Counted from the first letter of the stretch, positions 9,771-20,558 are shown. The stretch: 64,000 nt of DNA from Pinguiococcus pyrenoidosus (GCA_019677205.1 JAAMXY010000606.1:50198-114197); one strand, 5' to 3'. Made by a program: numbers and translations. Notes: generated from the sequence alone by a model not told the origin.

Positions 9771-12700
9771 ATGCATCTCGGATCCAGTCCAGACGATGGC
9801 GTGCCTGGAACTCGGCTGCGAGCGCTGGAAGCAGGACCGCTGGGCTTTCTGGCTGCGCTTTTGGCAGTGCCACTGCTGCTTTTGCTCGGTCTGCCAGAGG
9901 CGCTAGCGGCGCTCCTGGCGGCGCTCTTGGCCATTCCGCTGGGCGTCGCGGTGCCCATGTGCATGCCGATCATCGTGAGGCACTTGTACATGACGGGAAT
10001 CGGTCGTTTGCACATCCTCTTCGTGCGATGGATGATGGGCAAGCGGATGCATTCGAGGGTGATTCGCGTCGAGACGCCGCATGTGGGAGCAGGCATCGGG
10101 CCGGCCTCCGAGGACGTCTCCATCTTCCCGCTGCCGCTGCTGTCCGACAACTACGGCTACCTGTGCGTGAACAACACGGCGGGGCGGACGCTCTGTGGAG
10201 AGGAGGCCATGCAAGCGCTGCTGAGCCATCGCAGGGCCCTCAGGCTGGGAAAGCGCGTGGACCAGGAGAACCTCAATCTGCCCGAGCTGGTGCTCAATGG
10301 GATGATGGAGCTCGAGGTCGTCATGCTGCCCGCGTTCCTTGTGGACCCGTGCGACGCGCGGCGCGTGGGAGAGCTGATCCGGCAGATCGAAGTCCAGCAC
10401 TACAGCGGCACGCCCACCGTCGTGTGCATCGAGGTGCAGGACATTCTCACCACGCACAAGCATTGGGATCACGCGGGCGGCAACAAGGAAATCCTGCGCC
10501 ACTACAGCAGCTGCGATCGCTGCTTCAGCAGCGCTGCCGACCGCGTCTTTGGCTTCACGCACATTGTGGAAGACGGAAGCCACTTCCTCAGCTGCGGTCT
10601 CACCGTGGAGGCCATCGACTGCTCCTACCACACCGATGGATCCCTGACGTACGTCCTTCGCAGCGCGTCCGAATTCGCAGATCCGAAGAACCTGGATGTG
10701 CCCGTCACGAGTGCCGTCGCCTTCACGGGTGACGCATTGTTTGTGGGTGGGTGCGGTGCTCCATTCGAGGGCGACCAGACGGAGATGGTTGCCACGCTCT
10801 GGCGCCTCCAGAGGCGCCTGCACCCACGGACGCTGCTCTTCGTCGGCCATGAGTACACGACGGTCCTGCTCTCCCAACGGCTGCAGAACAGCAAGGCGAC
10901 GAAGCTGAATCTGCAGAGCTTCCACGTCCTGACGGACCTCTACTACCGGGCGTCGCACAGCAGACGACTTCGAGAACCCATGCCCACCATCCCGGTCCGG
11001 CTCTCCGAGGAGGTGCTCCACAACCCGAGCTTCGTCGAAGTGTCGCAGCTTGCCGCCGTCCTGCAGCGCTGCTGGCGCCTCCGCTGCCGGCTGGGCCTCG
11101 GAGGAGTTGGGGATGCGTCCGTCGACGAAGCCGCGCTTGGGAAACGAAGCAAGAACGTGATTGCGGAGAATGCGGTGGACGCTCCTGCGCCTCCCGGACA
11201 GAAGGCGAACGGCTTCAAGGCTGAGATAGAGCTTGCGCTGCGCGATAGTGAAGCCGCCGAGGTGGACATCACTGTAGCTCGCAGCGAGCTACCGAACCCG
11301 CCGATCACGTCGCCAAAGCCGCAGGGAAATGAGATCCCGACGGCTGCGGACCGCGGAGAGCTATTCAGCGCTGGGCAGGCCCGGCGAGCGCATCCGGAGG
11401 AGAAGATGCCACAGCGGTCTGAGCTGGACTCGCCAGCGAAGAAGAAGGCAAAGTTCGGCTGGCGGCTTGCCGAAGAGGAGTCCGCGGTCGGCGCAGCTGA
11501 TCCCGCCACTTCAGCCGAAGAGAAGACTCCAATTGTTCCAGATGAAGAGAAGCCCTCCGAGTCCGACCTTGAGGCCGGGGCCGGAGCCGGGGCCGGGATC
11601 CAGGCCGAGGCCGACTTTGAGGCCGAGTGCCAGACCGAGGCGAAGCCGCCTCTTTCTGATGCTACCGAGGATCACGGTGCAGCGGATCCGGAGAATGGGC
11701 AAAAGGCAGAGGGGATAGCGATAGGGAAAAGCGCGCGGAGAGCACCGGCGTGGCTGAGCAAGCGCCCGGAGCCAAAGGCGGCCAAGAAGTGCGAGCCGGG
11801 CGAGCGGACCCCTCCAAGGATATCGAAGACGCAGACCATGAAGGGGTTTCCCAGGTCACCGGTGGTCGTGCTGCAGGAAGATCAGTTCGGCACCCACTTG
11901 GTCGTCGGGTATCGGAACGAAGTCGAGCGAGTCAGTGCCCAGTTCGAGGGCTTCCGGCGTGAGGCGACGCGTGGAATCCCCGCTCAGACGTTGCTTCGCT
12001 CCGCCGCCGAAGCACATCTGCGGCTGCGGAGTCTTGAGCTCGGAGTCGACAACGTGAACTACATGGGCCGTCCCGCGCGACCGCTGGGAAACCCAAACGG
12101 GATCTCTCGCGAGCATGTGAACCGGAGAGGTCCCGTGCCGGCCGAGTACACGCCAGAGGATGAGAATCTGCTCCTGCTGACTGTCCCGAAGCAGGCCGAT
12201 GGCCGTGGCGTGAGAGCCCCACGGGAGCACTTTGGCCGCGCCCTTCACGAGCCGGAGGACGTCCTGCGAATCGCGCTCGCCACCCTTGGAGATGAAGTGC
12301 TGGCCTGCAAGAAGGAAGCAGCCCGGTTTCTGTACCGGGAGCCCTTGGAGTTGGCCTTGCGCTCGTTGGGAGACATTCCCTTCTCGGAGGGAGAGTGGAG
12401 CGCCTTCTGGCTCTTCGTCGTGGCGTCCGTCGTGAAGCTCAACAAAGATAGGAAAGGGGACGAAGAAGAGGTTCCCGAGTTTTTGTCCAGTTCGCAAGTC
12501 GCAAGGGCGCTGAGCCTGATGGAACCGCCGGAGAAGCATCCTCGTGTGAAGGCCTTCCTGCGGACCGTCAGCTGTGGCTGCCTCTGTGGCCGCCACGCCG
12601 AGCGGAAGGGCACCAAGGCGCGGGTGGAGGCAGAAGAGCCGGCGAAAGCTCCCGAGGAGACGCCTCTCACCAACGGGGATGCCACGGAACGAGAGCTCGA

Positions 12701-12923
12701 GCAGCAGTCTGACGATGACGAGCCCAGCTTGGAGCAGCGCGTGCTGGAGCCACAGGCCAGGGCCGAGCCGGGGTCTCCAAGCAGCCAGCGGGAGGGCCCA
12801 GCGACGCCCGAGCGACGATTGACGGCTCCCATCCGACCGGACCAAGCCTACCTGCTACCCTACGTCCATGCCCCGGAGACGTGCCGCCTGTGCGTCGCGT
12901 ATGTGCCGCCGGGCACTTTGTGA
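9771..12923 (+). CDS. Membrane-anchored metallo-beta-lactamase (glyoxalase II/PNKD-like) with a long unknown C-terminal half
   Basis: A single exon of 1050 residues from the ATG at 9771 (the frame is open upstream only to GTG codons). Residues 23-70 are strongly hydrophobic and should anchor the protein. Residues 120-380 are a glyoxalase-II-like domain with THKHWDHAGGN (metal ligands near 229, 231, 233, 234), a His in CSYHTDGS, the bridging Asp in TGDALFVGGCG and GHEYT. This is closest to hydroxyacylglutathione hydrolase or PNKD, so a thioesterase role is likely. Residues 390-680 are Ala/Glu-rich and low in complexity. Residues 700-960 are better ordered (VVVLQEDQFGTHLVVGYRNE onward) but match nothing I recognise, followed by a CGCLCGRH cluster and an acidic tail. 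Confidence 0.8.
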   Translation: MHLGSSPDDGVPGTRLRALEAGPLGFLAALLAVPLLLLLGLPEALAALLAALLAIPLGVAVPMCMPIIVRHLYMTGIGRLHILFVRWMMGKRMHSRVIRVETPHVGAGIGPASEDVSIFPLPLLSDNYGYLCVNNTAGRTLCGEEAMQALLSHRRALRLGKRVDQENLNLPELVLNGMMELEVVMLPAFLVDPCDARRVGELIRQIEVQHYSGTPTVVCIEVQDILTTHKHWDHAGGNKEILRHYSSCDRCFSSAADRVFGFTHIVEDGSHFLSCGLTVEAIDCSYHTDGSLTYVLRSASEFADPKNLDVPVTSAVAFTGDALFVGGCGAPFEGDQTEMVATLWRLQRRLHPRTLLFVGHEYTTVLLSQRLQNSKATKLNLQSFHVLTDLYYRASHSRRLREPMPTIPVRLSEEVLHNPSFVEVSQLAAVLQRCWRLRCRLGLGGVGDASVDEAALGKRSKNVIAENAVDAPAPPGQKANGFKAEIELALRDSEAAEVDITVARSELPNPPITSPKPQGNEIPTAADRGELFSAGQARRAHPEEKMPQRSELDSPAKKKAKFGWRLAEEESAVGAADPATSAEEKTPIVPDEEKPSESDLEAGAGAGAGIQAEADFEAECQTEAKPPLSDATEDHGAADPENGQKAEGIAIGKSARRAPAWLSKRPEPKAAKKCEPGERTPPRISKTQTMKGFPRSPVVVLQEDQFGTHLVVGYRNEVERVSAQFEGFRREATRGIPAQTLLRSAAEAHLRLRSLELGVDNVNYMGRPARPLGNPNGISREHVNRRGPVPAEYTPEDENLLLLTVPKQADGRGVRAPREHFGRALHEPEDVLRIALATLGDEVLACKKEAARFLYREPLELALRSLGDIPFSEGEWSAFWLFVVASVVKLNKDRKGDEEEVPEFLSSSQVARALSLMEPPEKHPRVKAFLRTVSCGCLCGRHAERKGTKARVEAEEPAKAPEETPLTNGDATERELEQQSDDDEPSLEQRVLEPQARAEPGSPSSQREGPATPERRLTAPIRPDQAYLLPYVHAPETCRLCVAYVPPGTL

Positions 12924-13008
12924 AGTGGCCATGAGCACAGCAATTTTGTAAATCAAGGTTCTCGCAAGTGTCCATTGCCAAGGAAAGCAGTCGCGAGTTT
13001 TGATCCTG

Positions 13009-13811
13009 CTAGTCCTCGAAGTCCGGCGCGCCCATCGCCTCCCACTCTGCTTGCGCATGGCGCATCTCTCGGCGCTCTCTTCGTCGCCTGATCTCCGCCT
13101 TCTCCTCCGCAGATCTCCTGCCTTTCTTCTTGCGATTCCGCCGGCCTTCTCCTCTCCTCCGCTCTTCTACCTCTTCTCCCTCTTCCTTGTTCTCTTCTTC
13201 CTCCTCCTCTTCTTCTTCCACCTCCCAGGCTTCTCCCATGCCTCGCTGATCCTCCTGCGGCTGCGGCTGTCGCTGCTGCTCCATCATGCGCATCTGTGCG
13301 CCGGCAATGCCCCCGACCATGTTCGCCACCAAGTCTTCCGCGGCGACATGGCCGAGGAGGCGCCTGCAGCCGGCGTTGAACACGCTGTAGGCGGACATGG
13401 CATGCTCCTCGTCCGTGAGACCGAAGGTGAAGAGAGCCAGCAGCGCAGAAACGACCAAGTACAGGGCACCGGCGCCCGCTCCCAAGGTGAGACAGGCTCC
13501 CACCGCCCACAGAAATCCCACCAAAAGCGTGAAAAGGCCCACCACGCCGCTCTTCAGGTTCTCATCGAGCAGGCGGCAGCTCTCGCGGAGCAGGAGAAGC
13601 CCCGCCACTACCACGAGAATGAGGAGATCCAGAGCGCCGCGGAAAAACGACTTGACTTCGCTGTGAAGTCGAGGAAAGTCAGCGGAGAGCGGCCTTGTCC
13701 TGCTTTTCAAAAGGGGCCTAGTTACCGCCGCGTCGGGAGCTGAAATGGCTGAAGCTCGTAGGCAAGGCATTTGAGCCACTGCTGGAAGCTCCAGCCCCAG
13801 AAGGTACACAT
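13009..13811 (-). CDS. SAYSD1: SAYSvFN-domain protein (SAYSD1-like)
   Basis: Two exons, 13811-13726 and 13660-13009, encode 245 residues. The intron is 65 nt with a CTGAC branch site and a pyrimidine-rich end. The hallmark motif SAYSVFNAGCRRLLG is present in full, preceded by two hydrophobic segments (LLILVVVAGLLLL and ALYLVVSALLALFTFGL), as in animal SAYSD1. Known SAYSD1 sits in the ER and recognises UFMylated ribosomes at stalled translocons. The C-terminal third is a run of Glu followed by a Lys/Arg-rich helix (residues about 160-235), longer than in animals and possibly ribosome-binding (inferred). An unspliced reading extends upstream but only from non-ATG codons, so the spliced start was preferred. 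AP-4 sigma follows on the same strand. Confidence 0.87.
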
Positions 13812-14269
13812 CGTGGGTTGGGTGCTGGGGGACGGACCCTCCGGTCGTCTCTTTCTCTCTCCACATTCTCCGGCGTCGCGGCGTCAGATCAGCTGATGCA
13901 GACGAGCGCCGAGGGGCCAACGCCAGTGGTTCTGGGCTCCTATCAGCGCGCCATGGTCTGCTAGCTTTGTCTTTGCGCGCGCAGCATGATGGCAAAAAAC
14001 AGATGGTGGGTGGAAGCAAGCGAGAAGAAAAGAAGCGCGATGCCTCGTCGGAGCAAACGCAGGAGAGCGGCGGCGCTCAAGGTTCGAGGTTTGAGCTTCG
14101 AGGTTTCAGCGGGGTTTGCTTTTGCCTTAAGAATCCGAGAGCGATGGTAAGAAACACCTAGCTGCCAATTCTCAATTTCGTGCCTGCAGGAGACAGTCGA
14201 TGGCTCCGTCGAAGGCCATTCTCTACTTGCTCGAGTCCAGAGTGCGGCAGGGAGGCTCTCCGTCACCGT
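13812..14269. other. Spacer between SAYSD1 and AP-4 sigma genes
   Basis: 458 bp between two genes read in the same (reverse) direction. It should contain the SAYSD1 leader and promoter and the 3' end of AP-4 sigma. I see no gene and no clear element. Confidence 0.4.
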
Positions 14270-14813
14270 CTACGACCTTGAGAAGATGCTCTCTTCTGCA
14301 CTGGCCTTCTCCATGAGGTTGATGGGCTTCAGGATGTTCTGCTTGTTCGCCTCTACGATACACCCGTTCATGACCATCTCGTCGAGCACAAAATGCGCCT
14401 TCTCCAGATTGAACATGATGTCCAGCTCGCACACGGACTCGAAGAACTTGTCCAGCGTCTCCACGAGGCAGTGGATGAACTCCAGGATGCCGAGCTCGTT
14501 CTCGTCCTCGCCATCCGTCACGCCCACGATGAAGAACAGCGACGCGTATCGTCTAAAGATGACTTTGTAGCCGCGAAACTCGAGGAAGGAGCACTGGAAC
14601 TCGTTCCGCGACAAGCAACGGCGAATCATCTCCGCCTCCAGCGCCGTTCTCTCGGCGATTGGAAGCCACTCATAGTACGAAGCCAGGCGCGTTTGTCCCT
14701 GCTTGTTCACCTGAGTGGACAACACCCGAAAACGACGCGAAATTAGAGGTGAACTTGCGTCGCTGTCGCCGCTTTCGCGCCTACAATCCCACCATTAGGA
14801 TGAAGCGGATCAT
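14270..14813 (-). CDS. AP4S1: AP-4 complex sigma subunit
   Basis: Two exons: a 21-nt first exon at 14813-14793 encoding MIRFILM, and 14710-14270. The intron is 82 nt. The 153-residue product follows sigma-4 along its whole length: VNKQGQTRL, YYEWLPIAERTALE, SFLEFRGYKVIFRRYASLFF, ENELGILEFIHCLVETLD, ELDIMFNLEKAHFVLDEM and NGCIVEANKQNILKP. The VNKQGQTR start and the NGCIVE motif separate AP-4 from AP-1, AP-2 and AP-3 sigma chains. AP-4 sorts cargo at the trans-Golgi network. The tiny first exon is easily missed by gene finders. TGGCGCGAA and CCGCGGGAAA elements lie at 14951-14973. Confidence 0.94.
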
Positions 14814-15514
14814 TGTCAAGCCAAAGCACCACCGACGCAGCGGCGTGTGGCGCTCGGATCGGGAGTCAAGATGATCGGGATATCTTTGGGCTTCGAAAGC
14901 AATGTGCTGCTGAGTGAAATCTGCCGATTCAAAAGGGTTTGAGACACTTCTGGCGCGAAGAATCCGCGGGAAATCCGAAAGCGCCCAGGGGAGTACTATA
15001 AGTGTACCTACTTCAGTAGGTATATGGGTACATACTGATTCGTTCGGGGTTCGGGGAACTTATTCCATGCACTCTGCTCGCGTGATCTTCACTGGAGTAT
15101 CCCGCATGGAAGTACTGTGTCCGTGCCGGAGATTTGGTGCTGTCGCGGGACTGATGTGAGTTGGCTGCCACAGGTCAGTTCGTTTTTCTTTTTTCGAAGG
15201 AGCTGCGTTTCTTTCTGTCGCGATTTGGTGCGTCTTCCATACTTACGTCTTCTGCGAACCTTGCTACTACTTCTTGATGTTCGTGCTACGTACGCCGAAG
15301 GCATGCGGGGCGCTCTTAGACCTTCGCGCGAGCAGACCGTAATGCGGAAACGCAAGAAACGGAAAAGCTGCACAAGCGAGGCTAGCGAAGGCAAAACAGA
15401 CCATCGTTCTCTTCCTTGATTACGTCTATGTCGATGGTCCAAGCCGTCATCTTCCCAGAAAGTCTTTGGCGCCGGGCCGGGCTCTTCCGTCTGTGCACAA
15501 TCGCGCTTGTTCCT
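14814..15514. other. Spacer between AP-4 sigma 5' end and GH16 3' end
   Basis: About 700 bp. The AP-4 sigma side carries two E2F-like elements (14951-14959 and 14964-14973). Short open frames near 15089-15442 lack recognisable sequence and are T-rich on one strand. I see no supported gene. Confidence 0.4.
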
Positions 15515-18130
15515 CTAAATATCGTCACGAAACTCGTCCTCCTTCAAGCTGAGCCTGGTTTGGCCTTCTCGACGAGCTCCAAGCGACGCACCCTTCCACC
15601 GCATCTCTCCCGTGGCCTCATTGCCGTCGACGCTTGCCTCCTCTGTCTTCAAAATATCGCAGAAGTCCGCCCACAAATACAAGTCCGACCGTAACTACGT
15701 AGACAACAAAATTTGCCATGATTGGTGACTGGAAGCCCAGATCTCCAGCGGTCACGTCCGGATCCCATTCAATGGGATCGGACGCGGCGCTGTTCCGACA
15801 CATCGAGCCGCTCCAACCATCGGCGCAAACACACCGCCCCGCCTAAAAGGAGAGCAAGCGCAGAGCAGCCAAGCGGACGAGAAAGACGACGAGGGTCAAG
15901 TCTTGTACCCACTGGCCTGCGTCGCTTTCAGCAGGCCATTGGCACACATACCTGGACGCCAAAGAGGCCATCATACCACAGGGCCACGCATTCTCCTCGG
16001 GCATCGTCAATGCCACAAACTTCGTCCCCCCCTGCTCTCGGCATGCAAGATCCGCCGCCGCGCGACGTCGGCTAGGATCACGAGACTTGGTGAGCGCCAC
16101 CCCTCTTGAGAACGCGACGACGGGGCCAAGACCAACCTGCAACGGTGCTTTCTGATTGGCTAACTTGTAAACTTCTGTATGGCCCTTAATGTACGCCTTG
16201 GTGGGCCTCTCCGGCGTCGAGCAGCCCACTTTCTGTCTCTCGTCATCTGGGTTTTGCCAGACGCGAACGTGATCCACGAGCATCTCCGTCGTCAGCTGCG
16301 CGCAGAAGCCAGCTGGCAGGCCACACTTGCATTCCCACTTGGCCGCGGCATCTGGCAGATTAAGGAAGCGAAACCCACGTGAGGGCAAGCGGTGGGCCTG
16401 AGAAAGAATCGGAGCATCGTACCGCAGTCGAAGCACTCGCGCGGACAGGGCTCGCCTTCCGGAATCTTCGGAAAGCCCCAGTTCTTGGAAACAGCCACGT
16501 TGAAAAGAATGTACGACGGCTCCGAGGGGATCTCCGCCCCGGTGTCGCCAGAGTTCAGATTCGTGCTATTCATGTGGAGCACCATCTGATTGTCAATGTA
16601 CCACGCCAGGAAGCCTCCCTGCTTCGGGTCGTCGACATCTGGAGGACCCCACTCAAGACGGTAGTTGTGAAACTGTTCGAAATGGGACTCATTCAGCTGC
16701 GTGTTCCAGCTGATGGCGTCCGACCAGTAGGAATACTCGGGTGCCTAAGGTCACAAGGCAACGTCGCGTGAGGCCAAGATCCGGAAAAGCAACAGGCTCG
16801 CGATGCCAGCAGATGGGCGCCGATGCTCACCGCAAACTCCTTGCCGAAGAAGTTGTAATTCCCGTAGAAGTTGATGTTTATGCTACTGTTTGGTCCATGC
16901 GCAATGCCCTGGTACCATTCCCCGGGACCAGGCCAGTTCCCGGGACCGGGTCGCTGCGCGGATCTGCCGGGGGCCACTGCAGGTGGAACGTTGAACGTGA
17001 GCATTTGCGTTCGGAGAGCCTGAAAAGGCAATCGACGCAGTGCCCACGCACCTTGCAATGACGTCGAGATGAACGGCTGGCCGACGAGGCTCTTGAGGTA
17101 GTCTCCAACGCCTACTGGCGTCGGCCCGGGTTGGCCCTCGAGAATATCGATCTCCGGCGCTCCCCTAGCACAAGCAGCCGACGAACTTGAGCGGCGAAGA
17201 GGTGTCCGGAAGGGCCCCATTGATGCTCTCGAGGTACCTTCCTTGATGCCGTTGCATTTGGTAATGATCCGTGGACAGGCAACCATTGATCTCCTGCGAG
17301 TGGATGAGCTTCTCATTGCAGTCGCTCTTGCTCCACGGCCAGATCCAGTTGGACGTCCCTGAAAGGCGGCAGCATCCACGGCCCTGCGATCAGCCTCCCA
17401 TGGCTACACTTGCAGCTCGCACCCATTTGCTCCTTGCGCTCTTACCGACATAGGTGTGCCTGGCCAAGTTGCCAAGAAGCCAGAACGCGGGCCAAAGCCC
17501 ACCGACGAATGCCTAGGATCATGTCGTCAGCACCCGTCTGCCGAGGCTCTCTTGGGCTCTCTTGGGCTCTCTTGGGCTCTCCTAGGCTCTCTCAAGCTCT
17601 CCTTGGCTCTCTCAAGGTCCCTTTGGCCCTCTCAAGCTTTCTCAAGATCTCTCAAGCTCTCTCAAGCTTCGCTGACATCAACCTACCCGCCCAGGCAGCT
17701 TAATCCTCGCCTCCACGACGCCCCCAGTGAAGCAAAACTTGTTCCAGGACTGCAGCATTGCCGAGGTGAAGTTCTTCACCACCAGAACCTCTTTCCTCTT
17801 GATGTCATCGAAGCCCTTGATGAAAGTCCGCTCGGGTTTCGTCTCCACCACCAGCTTGCCGTCGCTGGTGTGCGCCCGCCGATCCGAGTAGAAATGCAGC
17901 GCGTCATTGGTGTAGTCATTCTTCTCCAGCGCCGTCCATCTGTCGTCTTCGCCGTCTGCAAAGCTCCGCCCGTCCACTTCAAACTCATCCGACATCACCA
18001 GCTCCATCGGCTTCTGGTCCGTCAAGGACACGATAGTCTTGGCCTCCTCGGGCGTCGCCTTGTCCACCCATCCCCGCCCAGCTCCGGCCGCACAGCTGCA
18101 CAGAAGCGCGCACACCGCCCAACGTCTCAT
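15515..18130 (-). CDS. KRE6/SKN1-type GH16 beta-glucan synthesis protein with EGF-like C-terminal domain
   Basis: Ten exons: 18130-17687, 17512-17446, 17358-17238, 17164-17052, 16976-16831, 16744-16423, 16351-16137, 16071-15952, 15842-15756 and 15694-15515. All phases agree and give 604 residues. A signal peptide (RRWAVCALLCSCAAGAG) starts the protein. The family pattern follows: SDEFEVDGRSF, FTGGVVEARIKLPG, GLWPAFWLLGNLARHTYVG, the catalytic GAPEIDILEGQ (both Glu residues present), STSLQVAPG, WYQGIAHGPNSS, LEWGPPDVD and MLVDHVRVWQNPDD. KRE6/SKN1 proteins are needed for beta-1,6-glucan in fungi, and relatives occur in algae with storage beta-glucans. Residues about 480-545 form a Cys-rich EGF-like module (GRCVCADGWSGSMC). 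Unlike fungal KRE6 it has no N-terminal transmembrane anchor. Intron 1 holds a 10-nt tandem array. Confidence 0.9.
17541..17670. repeat. 10-nt minisatellite inside intron 1 of the GH16 gene
   Basis: Thirteen consecutive 10-nt units fill 130 bp without a shift in register. Three are exact copies of CTTGGGCTCT; the others are variants such as CTCAAGCTCT and CCTTGGCTCT. It lies wholly in intron 1 (17686-17513) and makes up most of it. Confidence 0.85.
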
Positions 18131-18694
18131 GGCAGTCGGAAAGGAACCTCTCCTGCCAGAGCGGTTTCGCCTGCTTGAAAGGCCCAGGCGCAGTGGAAGT
18201 GGGTGCGCCGCAGATCGAGAGGGAAAGAAGAGGTACGAGAGCTGTTGTGGGGAGAGGGGCGCGGACGACGGTGCGCAACGGAGGGATGAGGGGGCTGTGA
18301 TGACAGACAGCGTCGACGAAGTCGCTGATGCATTTTTAAAGGAAGTGCTCCGGCTACGTGCTCTTCATAATCCTATAGAAATATTTTATTGAAATTTATT
18401 TTATTTTTCTCTATGATCGCGAGCGGAAAACTCTCTTATGAAAATTGTAAATGGAATGTTACGCATTCTGGGACGCTTCAAGATTCCATTCCAACTGCTA
18501 CGTGAAGCTGTAGAATATCGATATCCACTCATTTTACCGGTAGTGGCCACCGCAAGCCGTCGTTCCCGGGCCGTTCCGGAGCCTTTCCGGAAGGATCATC
18601 GTAAGATCGCTCCGTCGCTCAGCGCCGTTTATCGCCGCTATTGGATGTGCATGCAATCCCCGGAACGCCGCTCTCGCAAGTTGGTGGAGCTAGC
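18131..18694. promoter_or_regulatory. Divergent promoter between GH16 and methyltransferase-like genes
   Basis: 564 bp between outward-reading genes. An AT-rich island at about 18365-18540 separates GC-rich flanks. No E2F-like site as good as those elsewhere is visible. No gene is seen. Confidence 0.4.
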
Positions 18695-20558
18695 ATGGCC
18701 CTTGTTGCACCGGCGTGGCTGTCCAGCGTCGCCGGCGAGGATGCAGATCGGCTGAAGTTCTGGCTCCCGGCTCTCAGAGAGGCAGGATTGGCACATCCAA
18801 GCTCCTTGGCAACGTTGCACATGGCAGGTATGGCCGTGCGCAGCCGCAGACTGGGGAGAGCGGAGCAATCCTGACGTCCACCGCGTCCGTAGACACCCTC
18901 GTACCTACCCTGAGCTACGTCGGAGTTGACGCTCCGGCAGCCGAGCAACTTGGACGCTTTGCCATCCTTGCCATGGAGGCGAAGACTCTGCGGGAGCAAC
19001 GGAAGGCTGAGCAGCCAGAGCCCCATGGCGCCGCAGCCGAGGATGGGGAGGTGCTGGAGCTGTGGCATGCCGAAGATCCTGAAGATTTTCTGGAGGCCTT
19101 TGAGAGCGACGGAGAGCAGGAAGAGGAAGAGCAAGTGAGAAGGCGCACGGCAAAGCCTACCGCTGACGGCAAGTTCATCCAACTGTCTTGTTTTTCGCCA
19201 GACGCACCATGGGGAGGTATTGCATGGCACACAGGGTGAGATCTTCAGTCCAGGGTGGCTGAAAGCGATGCGGCCGCTGTATCGTATGCACATGGGCGTC
19301 GAGAACATGGGTTTCATGCTGTACGCGATGCTCAGGTAGCCAACCCCGGCTGTGGATCGTCGGGCACGGATGTATCTGATGCGGTCGTCCCGGTCCCGTT
19401 GCCAAGGTTTCTCAAGCCGCGGCTCGCTCTGGAAGTCGGGGCAGGCTACACAAGCATGTTCATGCTGCAAGGTGGGTGGACGCCCGCGCTGCTCGCCGAG
19501 TTGACACTTCGAGGACTTCTCTCGCCCCCATGAAGCCGCGTTCTCTATGTTATTTAGCCTTCGCTGACAACGCGGCCGAGGTCGCTTCCTACCTGCACGA
19601 GCGGCAAAAGGAGGGTGGCATGCTTTGCGACGGGCGAAGCTGGTGCAATGAATCGTTCTTCGCGCGAACGGGCGGTACGTCGCGGCAGCCAACGGGGACG
19701 CCGATCTTCACCGACCTTCACCGGGCTTACCGCTGAGAGAGCAGACGAGGAGACCTCACGAGCATCGCAAGTCTGCAATGGGCGGCTTCTGACAATAGAT
19801 AACATGGCGCATGCGCAGACGTCAGCTCACGAGGTGACACCTGCGCAGAGAGCGGGAGCAAGCTGATAAGGCAAGCAACGCGCCGCAACGTGCCGAGGCT
19901 CATCGCCATATCCGCTGCTAGGTGCAACGCAAAGCACGCGCTCTCGAGATCGATGGATTCCTAGAGCTCCACGAATGTGACGCCTTTGATCCGGACCTCC
20001 CGTCCAAACTAGCACCAGGCAACGTGCTTTCTTCAAGGCAACCATGGGGGGTCCTTGCCCGATCCTCATGTGTTCTTCCTCGTGATTCCAGGGGAGGAGT
20101 TCGACGTCATCTGGATAGACCTGGGAGCCGCGGATCGAATAGGTGAGAACGCGGAGAGACCGCCCGACGGCCTCATCTCCCTCACAGGCCTCCTGCGTGG
20201 AAACTTGGTGCATTAGGCGGCTTCTTCGACCGTTGGTGGCCTAGGGTGGTCGATGGGGGCTACGTCCTCATTCACAGCTCCTTGACAAATCGCCTCACAA
20301 GGTAGGTCCTCTTCGAACTTCTTCGAAGCTGTCAAACGAGGCATCAACGTTGTAACCAGCTTGGGCACTGCGGGGCGCAGGGAGTGGATCGATTCTCGGC
20401 GGTTTGTGGGCAGAACTGGCGACACGCACAACGGGGAGGTCGCACAGGCCCAGCAAGTCCTCAGCTTGCTGGAGCCGCACAAACTCTTCCAGAACGCGTT
20501 CACTTGCTTCCAAAAAAGGGAAGGCTTCCGCGAGCCAATCCATACGAAGTTTCCGTAG
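18695..20558 (+). CDS. Class I SAM-dependent methyltransferase-like protein
   Basis: Ten exons: 18695-18827, 18893-19134, 19202-19335, 19407-19471, 19558-19674, 19745-19833, 19922-20018, 20092-20142, 20217-20301 and 20381-20558; 396 residues. Residues 1-125 are an unknown region with an acidic end (SDGEQEEEEQ). After it comes LALEVGAGYTSMFMLQ, which fits the SAM-binding motif I (E/DxGxGxG-like), then GRLLTIDNMAHAQTSAHEV, LELHECDAFDPDL and FDVIWIDLG, and later VVDGGYVLIHSS, the usual order of a Rossmann methyltransferase. The substrate is unknown. The donor of exon 7 is uncertain: a GC-AG intron after CACCAG gives the cleanest protein; a GT donor 41 nt downstream (at 20060) also keeps frame. 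All other junctions are GT-AG. Confidence 0.7.

Noticed and set aside
13160-13250. Purine/pyrimidine-rich run resembling a microsatellite
   Set aside because: It is the Glu-rich coding part of SAYSD1 on the reverse strand.
13812-14019. N-terminal extension of the SAYSD1 frame up to 14019
   Set aside because: No ATG starts it; a spliced model with a good branch site and acceptor gives a better N-terminus.
15763-15783. Palindrome GATCCCATT-C-AATGGGATC
   Set aside because: It lies in exon 9 of the GH16 gene and encodes part of the protein; the symmetry is probably chance.
17541-17670. CRISPR-like array
   Set aside because: Units are 10 nt without spacers and lie in a eukaryotic intron; it is a minisatellite.
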